Assembly: GCA_032173965.1 (NCBI GenBank)
Contig: CM063283.1
Coordinates: forward strand, 88,091,243-88,155,242
Origin: Sitta carolinensis
Taxonomy: Eukaryota; Chordata; Aves; Passeriformes; Sittidae
Direction: 5' to 3'
DNA length: 64,000 bases
Positions 25,215 to 37,549 of the stretch are shown one piece after another; the first letter of the stretch is position 1; each line of letters starts with the position of its first letter. A program made the translations under genes and the position numbers. The notes beneath the pieces were generated by a model. That model did no database searches and was not told the DNA's origin. It saw only the letters and a program-made list of their open reading frames with translations.

Positions 25215-26228
25215 CTAAATCAGAGATATACGACTTTGATGGACTACTCAAGAGATGGCAGCTGGGTGGCTGCATCCAGGGCTCAGTGTCTAAAGGGAGA
25301 TCAGTAACAACTGGTGTCCATGAGGGAGGTGTACTGGGACCAGTACTGCCAGGACCTTTAATAATGACACAGACACAGCCACTGAGAGCATCTTCAGCAA
25401 GTCTGCAGACTACACTCAGCTGGTAAGTGTACTGAGGGAAGGGATGCCATCCAGAGGGACAGTAACAAGCTTAAGGAGTGGGCAAACATGGACCTCATGA
25501 AGTTCAAGGCAAAGTGCAACGTCCTGCACCTGGGTTGGAGCAGCCACCAGTATCAGCACAGACTGGGTTACAAGAGGACTTAGAACGGTCCTGTCAAGAA
25601 GGTCCTAAGGTACTGGTGGAAATTTTGGACACAAAATGACAAAGTGAACTTCAGCTCAGAAAACAAATCATACACTAGGCTGAACCAAAAGAACTGTGGT
25701 CACCCTGTTAACTGAGGTGATTCTTCCTCTCTACTCCACTCTCATGAGAGCACCTGCATACAGCTCTAGGGCTCCCAGGACAAAAAACACGTTGACCTGT
25801 AAAAGAGGATCCAGAGGAGGGTGACAAAACATGGTCAGAGAGATAGAATATCCCTTATGATGACTCTCTGAGAACAGCCTGGAGAAGAGAAGGCTGTGAA
25901 GAGATCTTATTGTTGCTTTACTTAAAAGGGGCTTATAAGAAAGCTAGCAAACTTTCTGTAGTGACAGGACCCTTAAGAGGCAATGGTGTGAGCCTGAAAG
26001 AGTATTGTAAGTAAGATGCAAGGAAGCAATTTTTTACCATGAGTGGAAAGCCACTGGAATAGGTTGCCCAGAAGAGTTTTGTGCATGGCCCACACCTGGA
26101 AACAACGTGAGGTTGGACAGGGCTCTGAGCAACCTGTCCTACTGAAAGATGTCCCTGCCCATGGCAGTGGGGGGCTGGACTAGATGATGTTTAAAGGTCC
26201 CATCCAATGCAAACCATTCTATGATTTG
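25215..26228 (+). mobile_element. CR1 retrotransposon, 5'-truncated, about 1 kb
   Basis: Spans the C-terminal part of the CR1 reverse transcriptase frame and the 3' untranslated region. The upstream part resembles the CR1 stretch encoding a GSVLGPVL-type motif, followed by sequence matching the feature 'agcaagtctgcagactacac'. Downstream come the conserved 3' portions (acctggaaacaacgtgaggt, ggactagatgatgtttaaag) and the terminal cattctatgattt. The frame is broken by stops and indels, so it cannot be autonomous. It lies in UXS1 intron 1 in the antisense direction. It is the longest CR1 copy in the window. Confidence 0.88.
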
Positions 26229-29200
26229 GCCGATATATTTCAAACCGTCTTTTATAGTCCAGATTGCATAAAAGTAAAAAACCCCTCTCAACTGTATTCC
26301 ATCTGTAATTCCAGCAGTATGTTAAATTTGCTTTAGAAAACTATTTTACTGATGAGAGTATTTTGCAATATTAGTGGAGATAACAACACACAATTACTAA
26401 TCATAGCTTTGTATTAAGAAATGTCACCTTCCTGAGTGAAGTTTATGATTATACCTTTGTGGAACATACAACAACTTGAATATTAAAAAAGATTAAAGAA
26501 AAAAATACACCTCTGGTAAGTCTACAAAGATCTTTGTATAGCAAACAGTTCTTGTTGCATTTTCTGAATCGATGCCATGCTTAACAGTAAAGTTCCTGCC
26601 CCAAATCAAAGACAGCAGATAGGAACTGTGGCTTTCTCCACAAGAAGTATCCTAGACACCAGGATACAGGGTTTGCTAAGGGAAAGATGCTCTCTCTGTA
26701 TCTTGGACAGCACCACTGCCACTCTATGTCAACCCTTCAGCTAGTCATCAACTAACAAAACAAAGAAAACACAAACACCATGAAATTTCTCCACCCTCTC
26801 TTAAGAGCAAACACTTAAACCTTGGCAAACCAACACCCTCCCACAACTGTGAGATGCAACATTATGCAAATTTTCTTTCTTTACAAGAGTTAATAGAGCT
26901 TCATACTGCATGGGAAGGTAGCCAAGGATATTTTTTCCTTACATTTCAATTACCATCATCATTTTAAAACTGAATTTTGTTCTTAGTTTCCCTGATGGAA
27001 AACTCTCTTGAAATTTTCTAGTTTTCTCCAGTTCTCTCTTCACTGTTACTACTCCTTCCTGCCTCATATCTTCAACATATCATTCTTTACCACTGCTCCT
27101 CCACAGACCCGTCTATCAATAGCTAAGATTGTTTTCAGTGGACTCAGAGAATGTTCTAATGGTCAGCACTGTAACTGAAAACTCACTTTTCCCAGCTACC
27201 CTTCACAAACCCCTTCAGGTAAATTGATGCAATAACCCCCACCTCTCCCTCTCTACAGTCCATAAATAAGATGCTGAAAACTACCAGTTTCAACCAAGCT
27301 CTGCTTTGGTCAACCAACCCTAGAAAAAACAAACAAGCAATATAAATGTCAGAGAAATATTCCCCGTTGGAAAAACAGAGGGTAAAGAAGATGGAAGCTC
27401 TAAGAGTGTTTGGCCTTGAGCAGAATGATGACAGTGCTGTCTCCTGCCCATGCTGCAGAAGAGACTAATACTAAGTGGAGGTAAAAATGAAAGACAAATA
27501 TTAAATGACGATAAGAGAGGAACCATAATATTAATTTTCCAGGATGCCAAAAATTGTTTTAAAACATCATGGCTAGCAAGGCACAGTCAGAGTCCATCTA
27601 TTCCTGACAAACAACTGAAATGTGAACAAATTTTCATAAGCTACAAGAGTACAGCTAGTTGCAAGCCTGATGAGCAGGGAACTTGGAAGCTGTTACAACA
27701 TTGAACTTATTTGCATAAAACCACAAATGAAAGGCAACTCTGTGAATGTGAACACAGACAGCAAATACTCTGGGTTTGATTTTTGGTGGAGAATCCATGG
27801 CAAGCTGACACAAAAAGCAAGCAAGCCTGATGTCCTACACAACCACTTCTAACTCTTCCTTGTTCAATCAGTCCTGACATCTAGTTATAAAATGGCTGGG
27901 GAAGGAAGATTTCTGATGCTGAATAACAATGAAACAGATAGCCTGAAGCAATAGGGCAGGACCAACTTGATAACTGCTTTTCTATTATGAACAGTGGAAG
28001 TAAAAGCTTATCAAAACAAAACATTAAGGAGCATTTAATCTTCGTTTTCAACATATGCAAGACAAGCAACATGTGAGGGGCTGGTAAGATTCAAAACTGA
28101 AAAGCTCACTCCCATCTCGATATTTTGAGAACATTGTATTCTTCCTAACTGATCAAAATCTGAGAAAAACAAATTGCTAATCATATAAAACAAAGGATAA
28201 CAACGACTGAAACGAACAATGCTGTGAAAAATCAAGTCACTATACTACAGGATATACTTCCCTAATATTATTTTGACATCTCATTTTTAAGTTGTTGTAA
28301 TAGCTGTGCTATAACTTATATTACAAAGGAAATGAGGTCTTAAGCTTGGATCGCATAACAGCACCCTACTATTCCATTTTCCCCTTGGAAAAGGAACAAA
28401 GCTACTGATATACTTCCTGAGAAAAATTTGATCTACAAATGAGTAAAGAGAACTGTTCTACCTTACCAGAAATAGAGCTCTTAATTTTTTCCTTAAGAAC
28501 AGGCAACTGCCCTGTCATACCAAGACATCAGCAGATTATTTACAGTAGCATCAAAATGAAAGCAAACCATGCAGACTGATGAGCTCTGGTCTTTAAATCT
28601 GGACTACAAGATTCTAAGTGTATTTCCAACAACTCAAATAAGGTCCTGATTCTGCAAAGACAGTACTACTGAAGCATGGTTGCATGACCATATAAAGCTG
28701 AATAAACACTTAAAACTTCCAAGGGAGTGAGTTTAAGGTGTCTATGTATTGACATTCCAACACACAGGTGAGGTTTTTAAAAACAGAACAACACACTCAG
28801 CCTGCATATAAGTTATTCATATTGTGGTGACACTGAAGTTTTCTAACATTATCGATTTAATTAATTGTTCTTTTATTATCTGTCTACATTTCTCATTACA
28901 GACAACAAAAATCAATTAAGCCACTTCACCTCTGTTTATAATCAGCTCACATTCCGAAGCTGTGGCTTCACAACAGCTTCAAGATGACATATGTGCAGCT
29001 CATAACTGAAAAAATTTGTTTCAGTCCACCTCCATATAGGCCTCCACTCCACTTTGGTTAGCATTAGCACTCCTGCACTATTTTGCTGGGGGTTAAATCA
29101 CAGGAAAGTTGGAGCAGAAGTTTGTCCCTTTAAAAGGGCAATGCAAATTCGACCTCTGGGTAAAGTTTCCCACTATATGTAGCACAGTATAGTCATGCAA

Positions 29201-32026
29201 TGTTCACAGAAGACAGCACTGAAGGTGAGTCAACTAAGCTAATTATGAAGAGTATTAAAAAAATTGAGTAGCAGTCTGACATATTACAGAGTGATTCAGA
29301 CAGCTTATAACTTCAGTATCTCCAAATTCATCACCTGGGCAATGGGGAGCATCACCCCTTTCACCCAGGGCCTACAGAATAGGTAAAGGTAAATGTTAAA
29401 ACTTCATTTGCTTGCTCTTCCTAGAAAAGAGTTGCAAATACTATCTTAATTCAAACCCAAATCCAAAGTAAGGATCTTTCTGGCTCTAAGTGTTACTAGG
29501 GAACTGCATGAAGTCCACAAAGGAGTTTTAGGGATCTTTAATATGATCCTAACAGTGGATCTCGTGCCATGGTGCTACTTCAACCAAAGTAACAGGACTC
29601 TCAGAGAGTCTCCTAACTGCAGACCTGCAAAGCACGGGATGACAACACTGTGGCAGCACTGCCAGCTTTTATCCCATTTTACCACTGTGCACCACCACTT
29701 CAAGCTGGGCCAAAACAGCTGTCAAGTAGCCACACTGTCAAACGGCTGTAACACAAAAGAGTGATCTCAGTCCAGACCAGTTCCTTCATCTGGAGCACAG
29801 GCATTGTATGGATGTGGAGCAGAGATACCCAAGACAGTCCAGACATCCACCACCTTGGGTGAAACTACCAAGAGAGCCTCTCAATGACTCTTGAGAGTTA
29901 AACAGCTCACAACCTCTCAACTATACACAAAAAGTTCTTTCTCTATTTTGCAAACTCACAGGGAAGTTCTTCAGGCACCTTTGCAACAAATTTGCATTCA
30001 AAGGCAAAAGATTTCTAGGAAAAAAAACATTTCTCTAAACGATACTTCCAAAACATTTGCTCAGGGTTTCACGCACAGGCTGAAAAAAATGGCACTACTA
30101 AAAAAGTCCTATCCTCTAGTTCACAAAAAGTAATGTACCTGCCAGCTATTTCATTCCCTGTAAAATGTGCTCCAAGACTGAGTGCCCGTGCCCTAATACT
30201 GAATAGAAATTCATGGAAAGGAGACGCACAGCCTAAAAACACTTAGTCATTTGGAGAGTACTTCAGAAAGAAGGAATGTAAGAAGTGCCAGCACATACAC
30301 CTACACCACAAGCTCAGTTTTCTCAGATTCTCTGCTATTTCAGTCGGGCATTATCTGACTGAAAGCAGAGCGTAGTGATGATTCGGCAACACTGTGAGGA
30401 GTACCCTTTTAGGGCAGGTGAATGGGATCATAAATTATCACTTCTGAGAAAATCAAACAAAAAATATTCTCTCTAGAATCTAACAGACCTGCAGCATCTG
30501 CTACCATACCATAACACATAGCTGACACCTAAGGATTCCATTACTTTTGATCTCTAGTCAAAAGATCGAAAAGTTCGGCATTTTAGATTTGCGAAAAAAC
30601 ATGCTCTCATCAGACACCAATTAATTCCCTTTTCAAGCCACTTTTTTGACGCGCTGACCTACAGTCCCTCCCCTCCCCCACTTTTTTCTGAATCCCAAAA
30701 AACAAGCAGTCAGAAGGCTTCTCCTTAAGGCTAACTTTTACTCAAAGATAGAAAGCAAACACTAATTACTGTCCACAGAATATAATCAATGCCTAGGTCC
30801 CAATGACCACACCAACTGCCACTCAAATCCAGTTTTCACAGCAGCCTATTAACTTCTGTTTCAAAAACTATCATTTTCAGCAAAACATGCAAGCCTTTCG
30901 AAACAAGAACTGACATTAAGCTGTCAAGATACATGGGACCTGAAGTCACTCGGACAAACAAACTGTCCTGAAAGTCAGAGCTGAAACACAATTTCAACGG
31001 TAACAGAAGCACCTTAGTAAAGGCAATAACACATGGTAATGAAGGGAATTGCTGTGTTTCTGTGATAAGAAACACCACCCCTCTGACAAAATTGGTTGTA
31101 CCTCTCCACCTTCCCGAACTCAAAGGGAGGATCTGAAATGTGATGCACACACTCACTCCCAAAGCTAGCTCACCTATATGTATGTGCCTTCAAGCATCAA
31201 GAGAGTGGCTTGCTCCCCACCTAAACTGACAAGGCATCGTGCTGTCCACATTAGAATCTAGCAGAGTCTGAAAACAAAACAGGCTAAAATAAAGTAAATT
31301 AAAATTGCAACAGAAAAAAAACATGTAAGGGAAGAGAGCTAACAGAACAACGCTTTAAATCCATTTTGAATCTGACTCACTCCCAGTAAGTGAAGTCATA
31401 AACATCCCCGTCACTGGCTATTCTAAGATTTTCTCAAGTACCTCTGTGCCTCTCTCCCGGCTCTTAAGACTCCAGCTACGCGCTGAGTTAATAAACAAAC
31501 ATTTATTTAGCCCCCAAAAGAACTTGGGTGGATTTTACAAAAACCAGACACGAGGCCTACCCTGGAAAAACTTCCCTGAGGGCTGCTCACCGCTACCAGG
31601 TGGCGATCGGGGCGGACAAAGCGCGGACTGAGGAAAAGAGCGGCTGCGGAAACACTCCCTGAGCCACGTCCCGCCCGCGCCGATCCCCGCAAGCCCTCGG
31701 GACGGGGTACGGGAGCGACGACTGACGGGGTCCGCCCGGCACGGCTACCCGCACTCGGGAAAGTTTCGGCAGGTCAGGGAAAGGGGGAGCCCTGAGCCCC
31801 GCCGCCCGGAGCCGCGGGGAGCCCCTGCCCCGCCGGGGCCGGAGCAGCCGCGCTGCGGCGCGCCCGCGACCGGGCAGCGCAACGGGGTGCGGGAGGTGCC
31901 GCCGCCGCCACATCTCCCTCTTCCTTCCTCCTCCTCTCCCCCACGGCGGGCGGAGGGCACGGGGGGCGCCGTGCCAGCGGGCAATGAATGGCCGTGCCAG
32001 ACCCGCCCCCACCCCCGCTCACTCAC

Positions 32027-32123
32027 AGGCGACGTAGGCGACGAAGGCGAGCCCCATGAGCAGCTTCATCCTCCTGCGGTTGATGGCGGTCAGCAGGCGC
32101 AGCAGCGGCCCCTTGCTCACCAT
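32027..32123 (-). CDS. UXS1: UXS1 coding exon 1 (N-terminal tail and membrane anchor)
   Basis: UXS1 converts UDP-glucuronate to UDP-xylose in the Golgi/ER lumen, supplying xylose for the proteoglycan linker and other glycans. Read on the minus strand, this exon encodes 32 codons plus one base. It begins MVSKGPLLRLL and continues through NRRRMKLLMG to end AYVA. This closely matches the vertebrate UXS1 N-terminus as I know it (MVSK...NRRRMKLL...AYVAS). The basic NRRR patch followed by a hydrophobic run is the type II signal anchor. The start ATG at 32123-32121 has G at -3 and G at +4, a strong context. The frame stays open upstream, but that stretch is GC-rich and does not resemble the family, so I chose the conserved MVSK start. 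The donor is GT (+ strand 32026-32025, reading gtgagt). The last T joins exon 2 to make the serine codon. Confidence 0.95.
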
Positions 32124-32191
32124 GCCCCGCGGCAGCGGCACGCAGAGCGCCGGGCACGGCCGCGGCCACCCACGGCTCTGCTCGGCCCCGC

Positions 32192-32207
32192 TCCGCCCGC
32201 CCCGGAA
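32192..32207 (-). promoter_or_regulatory. GC box cluster with adjacent ETS core
   Basis: CCGCCCGCCCC on the + strand is a GC box (Sp1/KLF type) on the minus strand. It runs directly into CCGGAA, an ETS-family core, on the + strand at 32202-32207. It lies about 70-85 bp upstream of the start codon, a common arrangement in TATA-less promoters. Confidence 0.45.
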
Positions 32208-32212
32208 CCGCC

Positions 32213-32224
32213 CGCGCAGGCGCA
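32213..32224. promoter_or_regulatory. NRF-1 consensus site
   Basis: CGCGCAGGCGCA fits the YGCGCANGCGCR consensus for nuclear respiratory factor 1 at every position. It lies about 90 bp upstream of the UXS1 start codon, inside the CpG island. A functional role is inferred from motif and position only. Confidence 0.55.
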
Positions 32225-32286
32225 GCGGCGGCGGCGCGCGCCCGCTCCCCCGCCCGCCCCTCGCCTCCCCGGCCGGAGCGGCGGCG

Positions 32287-32296
32287 GCGCATGCGC
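32287..32296. promoter_or_regulatory. Palindromic NRF-1 core
   Basis: GCGCATGCGC is the perfect palindromic NRF-1 core, about 165 bp upstream of the UXS1 ATG. Together with the site at 32213 it forms a pair spaced about 75 bp apart, which strengthens the case for NRF-1 control. Confidence 0.55.
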
Positions 32297-32627
32297 GGGG
32301 CCCGTGCTGCCCGCGCAGCGAGCGGCGCCCGCTGTCCTTGGCGTGCTCCCGGGGAAAGGGAATGCGCCCGCAGCCTCCCCATCCCTCCTCTGGGCTTTCA
32401 GGGTGCTGCAGCGTCGGCCGGGCTTGGTCACTTGTGGCCTCCGCAGGCGGACGTGGGCACACGCATAGTCAATACGCGAGTCGCGCTGGCGCTTTCAGTG
32501 CCTGCTCCTTTGAAAGCACGCGTCGCCATGTGCTTTCCATGTCTCCACAGGTGTCTGCATAGTAAGGAGAACCACCTGGATGCAATTTTGCAGACTCATA
32601 AATTACTCTTAAGTAGGAAAAACTTAG

Positions 32628-32930
32628 GACCCCCAAAGATAATCAAGTCCAACTCGACCCTGCAAAGGACAGCCCCAAGAAATACATCACATGCCTGAGA
32701 GCATTGCCCAAATGCTTCTGTCAGGCTAGGTGCTGCGGCCCCACGGAAGCCTGCCCCCAGTGCCTGACCACCCTCGGCGTGAAAAACCAATTTTATCCAA
32801 CCTAAACCTCCCTGACATAACTTCAGGCCACTCCCTCTGGTCTCGTCATTGGCTGCCAGAGAAAGGAGGTCAGTGTGTGCTCCTCCCCAATGTGAGAAGT
32901 TGTAGACTGCGATGAGATCTTTCAGGTTGC
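32628..32930 (-). mobile_element. CR1 fragment upstream of the UXS1 promoter
   Basis: On the + strand this reads as the antisense of a CR1 3' region: aatcaagtccaactcgaccc, then ggacagccccaag, tgcctgagagcattgcccaa, ccaacctaaacctccctgac and gaagttgtagactgcgatga. The insert starts about 500 bp upstream of the UXS1 ATG and is in the same transcriptional sense as the gene. It abuts an oppositely oriented CR1 tail. Confidence 0.9.
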
Positions 32931-32933
32931 AGT

Positions 32934-33019
32934 AGGATACCCCTGTTGGAGCACGGAGGTTGGACCAGATGACCTGCTCTGGTGCCTTCCAATCTTGCCC
33001 TTTCTGTGATTCTGTAAAT
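32934..33019 (+). mobile_element. CR1 3'-end fragment, opposite orientation
   Basis: Reads gcacggaggttggaccagat, then gacctgctctggtgccttcc, and ends ttctgtgattctgtaaat. This is the sense-strand CR1 3' tail. It directly follows the antisense CR1 piece at 32628-32930, forming an inverted pair. Confidence 0.8.
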
Positions 33020-36000
33020 GAAAAATGTGAGGATTTTCTCCTTCTCTCCCACACCCCTTGCCAAGCAGAAGTTTATGACTTTGCCTCTGTTCTGGACAAG
33101 AAGAATGCAGTTGGTTTAAAACAGCTTACATTTTTACTGCAGATTTTATCTGAAGTCCTCGTGGCCTATTGCAAACTGCAGATTGATATATCCCTGGAAG
33201 GGTAGGTGTCTTCCTCATGTGTCAAAACATGTTCTGCTGCCAGTAGATACACTTCATCTGAAGAGTAATCTCTCTCCACAGCCTGACTTTCCCCTTGAGT
33301 AGTGTGGCCTCCACTAGCCCTTTGTAAGGGATATGCTTTCTCACACTTGCCTCCCACGGGAGAAGACTGCGAGAGCAAGTGCTCTTGAATTAAATTTTTC
33401 TTTGCAATATAGAAATGCAGCTTGTTTACACCAAGAAACTATGATCTCAGTCAAGCTCCTTATTACAAGAAGTAAAGTCAGTGACATAAATGTGTGAGTG
33501 TCAGAAAGGTAAGTGCAGTAAGGTGCTGTTCAGAGTGATTAAGAATATCCCCCTCTGTGAGACCCACAGAAGAAAAGGGACTTTTTCAGGAAGCCTTGAG
33601 ATTTGAGATTTCCTAACCCTGGGCTCTGATTATAAGGCCACTCCTTTCCTCTTGATTTTTGTTTCCTTTGATTTTTGTTTGCTGTACCTAACTTGCAAGT
33701 TTGTTTCACTGCTTCTAGCTATATGGAGTAAAGGGAATATCAGATCATCACTTAAAACATTATCTAGCTCCAAACTCATCTTGTTTAGTAATCTTTCAAA
33801 AAGTAGCAGAGTTTTATACCAGCAGTAAATTTGGCCATTTAAAAACTACAGCTGAACAGTGCTGCATGAAAGCTAGAGAATATTACAGGATATATTCATG
33901 TGCACAGTACAAAATCCACAAGCCTTTAGGGGTGCCCAAGACGCTTTTAACAGTTGCCCTGCCCTAAGCTGGGCTCAGTCTGTGACTCAGTCACGCTGCC
34001 TGTGTAAGGCACTTTGCTTGGCACCTTGCTCAGTCTTCATGCCAGTTTTGCTGCAGAAACCTGTTCAGACAGGCTGCCACCTGTGAGGATGGGAAAAGAG
34101 AGCAAAGGAGCAGGATGCATTATGGAACATCATGGAGAAAGAGACTTGAACTCTGTAGGAGGCAGATTGGTCATATTCTCTGCAGGGCCAGCTGTGTCTA
34201 TGTCACTCTGCAAATGAGACAGTATGTGTCTAACTTAACTGCAGGGGGGTGACTGCAAGTCTGTCCCATCTCAACTATAACTATATGGATGTACCTTGTA
34301 AGTACTATAAATTTCTCCAGACCCAGGATGGCAAACAGCAGGGATACTTATTTCAAGATACAGCTGGTCATATTCACTACCTTGTGCCAAGGACTGGCAC
34401 CAATAGCAGAGGTTCTGGTGTATGCAGTGGCTGCTGAATATGCCAAGACAGGGATGATACAGTTTTGAGTGCTGAGTCTTAGTGTGCTATAAATCAGGAA
34501 GCAGGAATCCATCTGCCTTTGGGTCATTATCTTGGTCAGGCTGATGGCATGACATCAGCTAATGGCAATCTTCACTGAGATGGTTTGCAGGCAGTACACC
34601 CTGTCTCACACACGGCAGTTTTCAACTTTAGTTCTCAAAGTGCTTCATAAGAGCATTTTGATATTCTTTTGTTCACTAAATCATGGCCTGTAACACAATG
34701 GGGGTTTTAAATTATGGGGTTTTTAAATAACTTTTTGATAATGATTAAAAACCTGAATGTGCAGGTATATCTATCTGAACAACCAGTATGAGTTTAGAAT
34801 TCACAGCAACCCTGCAATGTACTTTTCCTTGATATTAGATCAAAACTATGCAATTACACATGTTGTTCCAGAACAGGGACACCCCCCCATGCAAACCAAC
34901 TGCTACAATTTGCAGAATGTTCACATGATGCCGCATGCAGGAGAGTCTCCTGCCATGTGGAAATACCAGGAAAATCTTGGCTTTCTGTCCCACTCATGTT
35001 TCTGCAAGAGATGACATTGCACCATATGATGTGGGAGACATAGGTGGATTCTGGGCACTGAGACTTGAGCAGAGAGAATTGCTATGTACAAGATAACAAA
35101 ATGTGTTACAAAGCTCTGAAGAAAATGCAAGAATAAGGTTGAGCTATTACCCAGCACGCTACTTTCATCTCTTGTATCTTTGGTCTCTAAGTTAGAAAGT
35201 TCAGTGTAGCCAGGAAAGTAACACAGAGTTGCTCAGCCACCTGTATGCTTCCTTACAGTTCAGCTGCATCCTGGAACTAGTGATGCTTACCTGGGAAGAG
35301 TTGTTCTGGTATCATTATTCTCCTCTAAAAATAGATGATTCTGTGGAGTTACACTCTTGTACTGTGCAGACACACTGACTCAGACATACAAAGCCCAAGA
35401 CAATCTTGAAAAACTAATGGCATTCATGCATGCACATATTTTAAAATGTGATTTAAAAGGAAAAAAAAAAAAAAAAAAAGAAAAAGAAAGGGTGGAATGT
35501 GATTATTTGTTTTGGTTAGTTCTACTTTTAACAACAGATCATAGTGGGGAACTCAGACAAAAATGAGTTAAAACTAGCAGCGTTTCTTTTCAGGAAAAAT
35601 TAGAATTTTGAGGGTTTGTGGTTTTTATAAAGGCTAATAAAAAGAGAACATGCAGTTCTGGGAAGAGAATCTATTCTTTTAATATTAACATCTTTGAAGG
35701 AAAAGACAACTGCTAAGTGTTTCAGACATCTATTATTTATTATTTGGATGGTAATAAACAGCTTCAAATACAACTGGATCATAACAGTTCTAAGCAGAAT
35801 TGAGACAATCCCAGCCATTGAAAACACACAAAGAAGGAAAGACAGATCATCCAGTGAATGCAAGCAAACAAGTAAGTGTCAAAGCATAATATGAAAATGA
35901 TTACTTAAATATGGATTTGCAGAAATTAGATTGATCTTTTAATGATTTAGACAGTTATTTGCAAAGAATAAATTAAGACATCTAAGAAAATAATTGTATT

Positions 36001-37549
36001 TCAGACTACAGTGAGGTCTATTTATTTTGTTAAGCAGTTTTGTTCATGTGGGAGTAGTCCCAGTAAGTACAGTTTCATTCTGTAAAAACTGAGGCTCTTT
36101 TTTTACATCAAGCTTGTAGAAACCCAAGACACAACACTACTCAAAAAAGTCGTTTCAGGCTCCAGGCTTCAAATTGATATAGTGACTCAAAAAAAATAAA
36201 AAATTAAACAAAATTCTTAAATTGACTTTTTCTTCATAATGCATCTTTCCCCTGAGTTAACTGAAAACAGCTGTATACATTTTCAAAGCTGGAGAAAGAT
36301 TTTAAGGTGCCTTATCTGTTCTGAAAGTACAGAAGGCCACATGCAAGATCCTTTGGTAATTGGGTCAGAATGAAATAGCAGAGATAGTGGCTAATTTAGA
36401 AATAAAAAAAACCCCAAAACTTGTTAGCAGTTAAAACCACTGTTCTTCAAGGTTCTTTTATCATCCATCAAAGAAGCTAGTTTATTAGGCTGGGTCAGCA
36501 AGTTACTCATTCACTGCTGTTTTACATTTCATAATTTCCCAAGCCCTTTGGAACTTTTAAATTGATATTGTTCTACCCTAGAGCGCTTTGGAAGTAATGA
36601 CTTCAAATACATCCATTTCAGGTTGTTAATCCAGATCAAGATGGAATTAGTACTGAAGAAGCCCATGCCTTCCTCTGATGGTATACAGCAGTCAAATCTA
36701 TATTCCCCTGTTTACCTTTATATCACTGGCCCAGAAAGTGAACAAAAATAAACCTATCCTGGAGTGGGCCAGGGATGTAGTGGCTGAGGACTGCTCCTTG
36801 TTAAGAAAAGCCATTTGGGGTTTGCACAGGAAATCTGTGCTGGCTGCTGTAGCACTAGAAGAGGGAAACCCTTTTCCTTCTGTATCTTTACTTGCAGAAA
36901 TGCTAGCTGGACAGGACTTTACCTATGTTAGTGCTGTGCTTTGTAAAAGGACTGCCTCTCCTTTCCTCATGAAAATCTCAGGCAGATGACTTACAAGCCA
37001 CTTTAGTGGTAGTGCTTCTATGTTAGAACAATGTGAGGATTATCGTCTTAATTGGGAATAAGGAGCTGATGCTGAGTAGCTGAAGGAGCAGGACTGCAAC
37101 GTGCTGGAGAGTACGTCTACTCTGCAGTCTAGATATATCTATTGGTGTTTTCTCCTCTGAGGCAAGGAAAGTCTTAGTGCTGTTCAGCTTCACTCAGGCT
37201 GTCAATAAAGCAGAAAGTAGGCAAGGTCATTAAAGGTGTTCAAGAACTTACACAGTTTAATTTATAGAAAGACATTACTGAGAAGTGTCTGTACCACAGT
37301 GCAGTTGAATTGCATTTGGAGTGCAAACATTCCTAATGCTGTTCCAACTCTTTCACAAATTTTTCTATCTGTGCTGTCAGAGAAGTTAGATGGATTACAG
37401 AGAGGACATGTACACACATACATTTCTGAAAATGTAACACAGAAGCATTAATAAGTTTATGTAGTCCTTAGTTATGACAGCCCATGGCCTCATGAAGAGG
37501 GATCTAGGACAGCTGCAAAGAGAGGAGCATCATGTATCATATATCATCT
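33020..37549. other. Intergenic flank upstream of UXS1
   Basis: AT-rich, stop-dense sequence. Apart from the poly-A run at 35461 I see no gene, RNA or interspersed repeat. A 103-codon open frame at 36678-36989 (+) has no recognisable family and no promoter context, so I did not call it. Confidence 0.7.
35461..35479. repeat. Poly-A run, 19 A
   Basis: An uninterrupted A run followed by GAAAAAGAAAG. No retroposon body was recognised upstream. Confidence 0.95.

Larger units (their letters stand above)
20138..32026 (-). other. UXS1: UXS1 intron 1 (11.9 kb)
   Basis: The largest intron fully inside the window. It contains the T run at 23725, the A/C-rich tract at 23915-24030 and a CR1 copy at 25215-26228, all listed separately. 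Reading frames in both strands are short and stop-rich, and I recognise no protein or RNA gene. The part next to exon 1 (about 31590-32026) belongs to the CpG island. First introns of this size often hold enhancers, but none can be identified here by eye. Confidence 0.85.
31590..32470 (-). promoter_or_regulatory. UXS1: CpG-island promoter and 5' UTR region of UXS1
   Basis: GC content and CpG density rise abruptly here against an AT-rich background and fall again on both sides. The island covers the start codon, the first donor and several hundred bases upstream. I see no TATA box at a usable distance. Visible motifs include GC boxes, an ETS-type CCGGAA and NRF-1-like palindromes. This is the pattern of a broad, constitutively used vertebrate promoter. 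The transcription start cannot be fixed from sequence, but is probably within about 50-250 bp upstream of 32123. Long open frames on both strands here reflect the lack of AT-rich stop codons. Confidence 0.85.

Noticed and set aside
25211..25426. 71-codon + strand open frame
   Set aside because: It is a decayed piece of the CR1 reverse transcriptase region, not a host gene.
31593..32562. Several long open frames on both strands across the CpG island (up to 193 codons, + strand 31887-32468)
   Set aside because: They are Arg/Pro/Ala/Gly-rich products of GC-rich sequence lacking stop codons. They overlap the UXS1 start on the opposite strand and show no recognisable domain. Only the UXS1 exon 1 frame is supported.
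36678..36989. 103-codon + strand open frame
   Set aside because: No recognisable domain, no splice or promoter context, and a length within chance for 64 kb on six frames.
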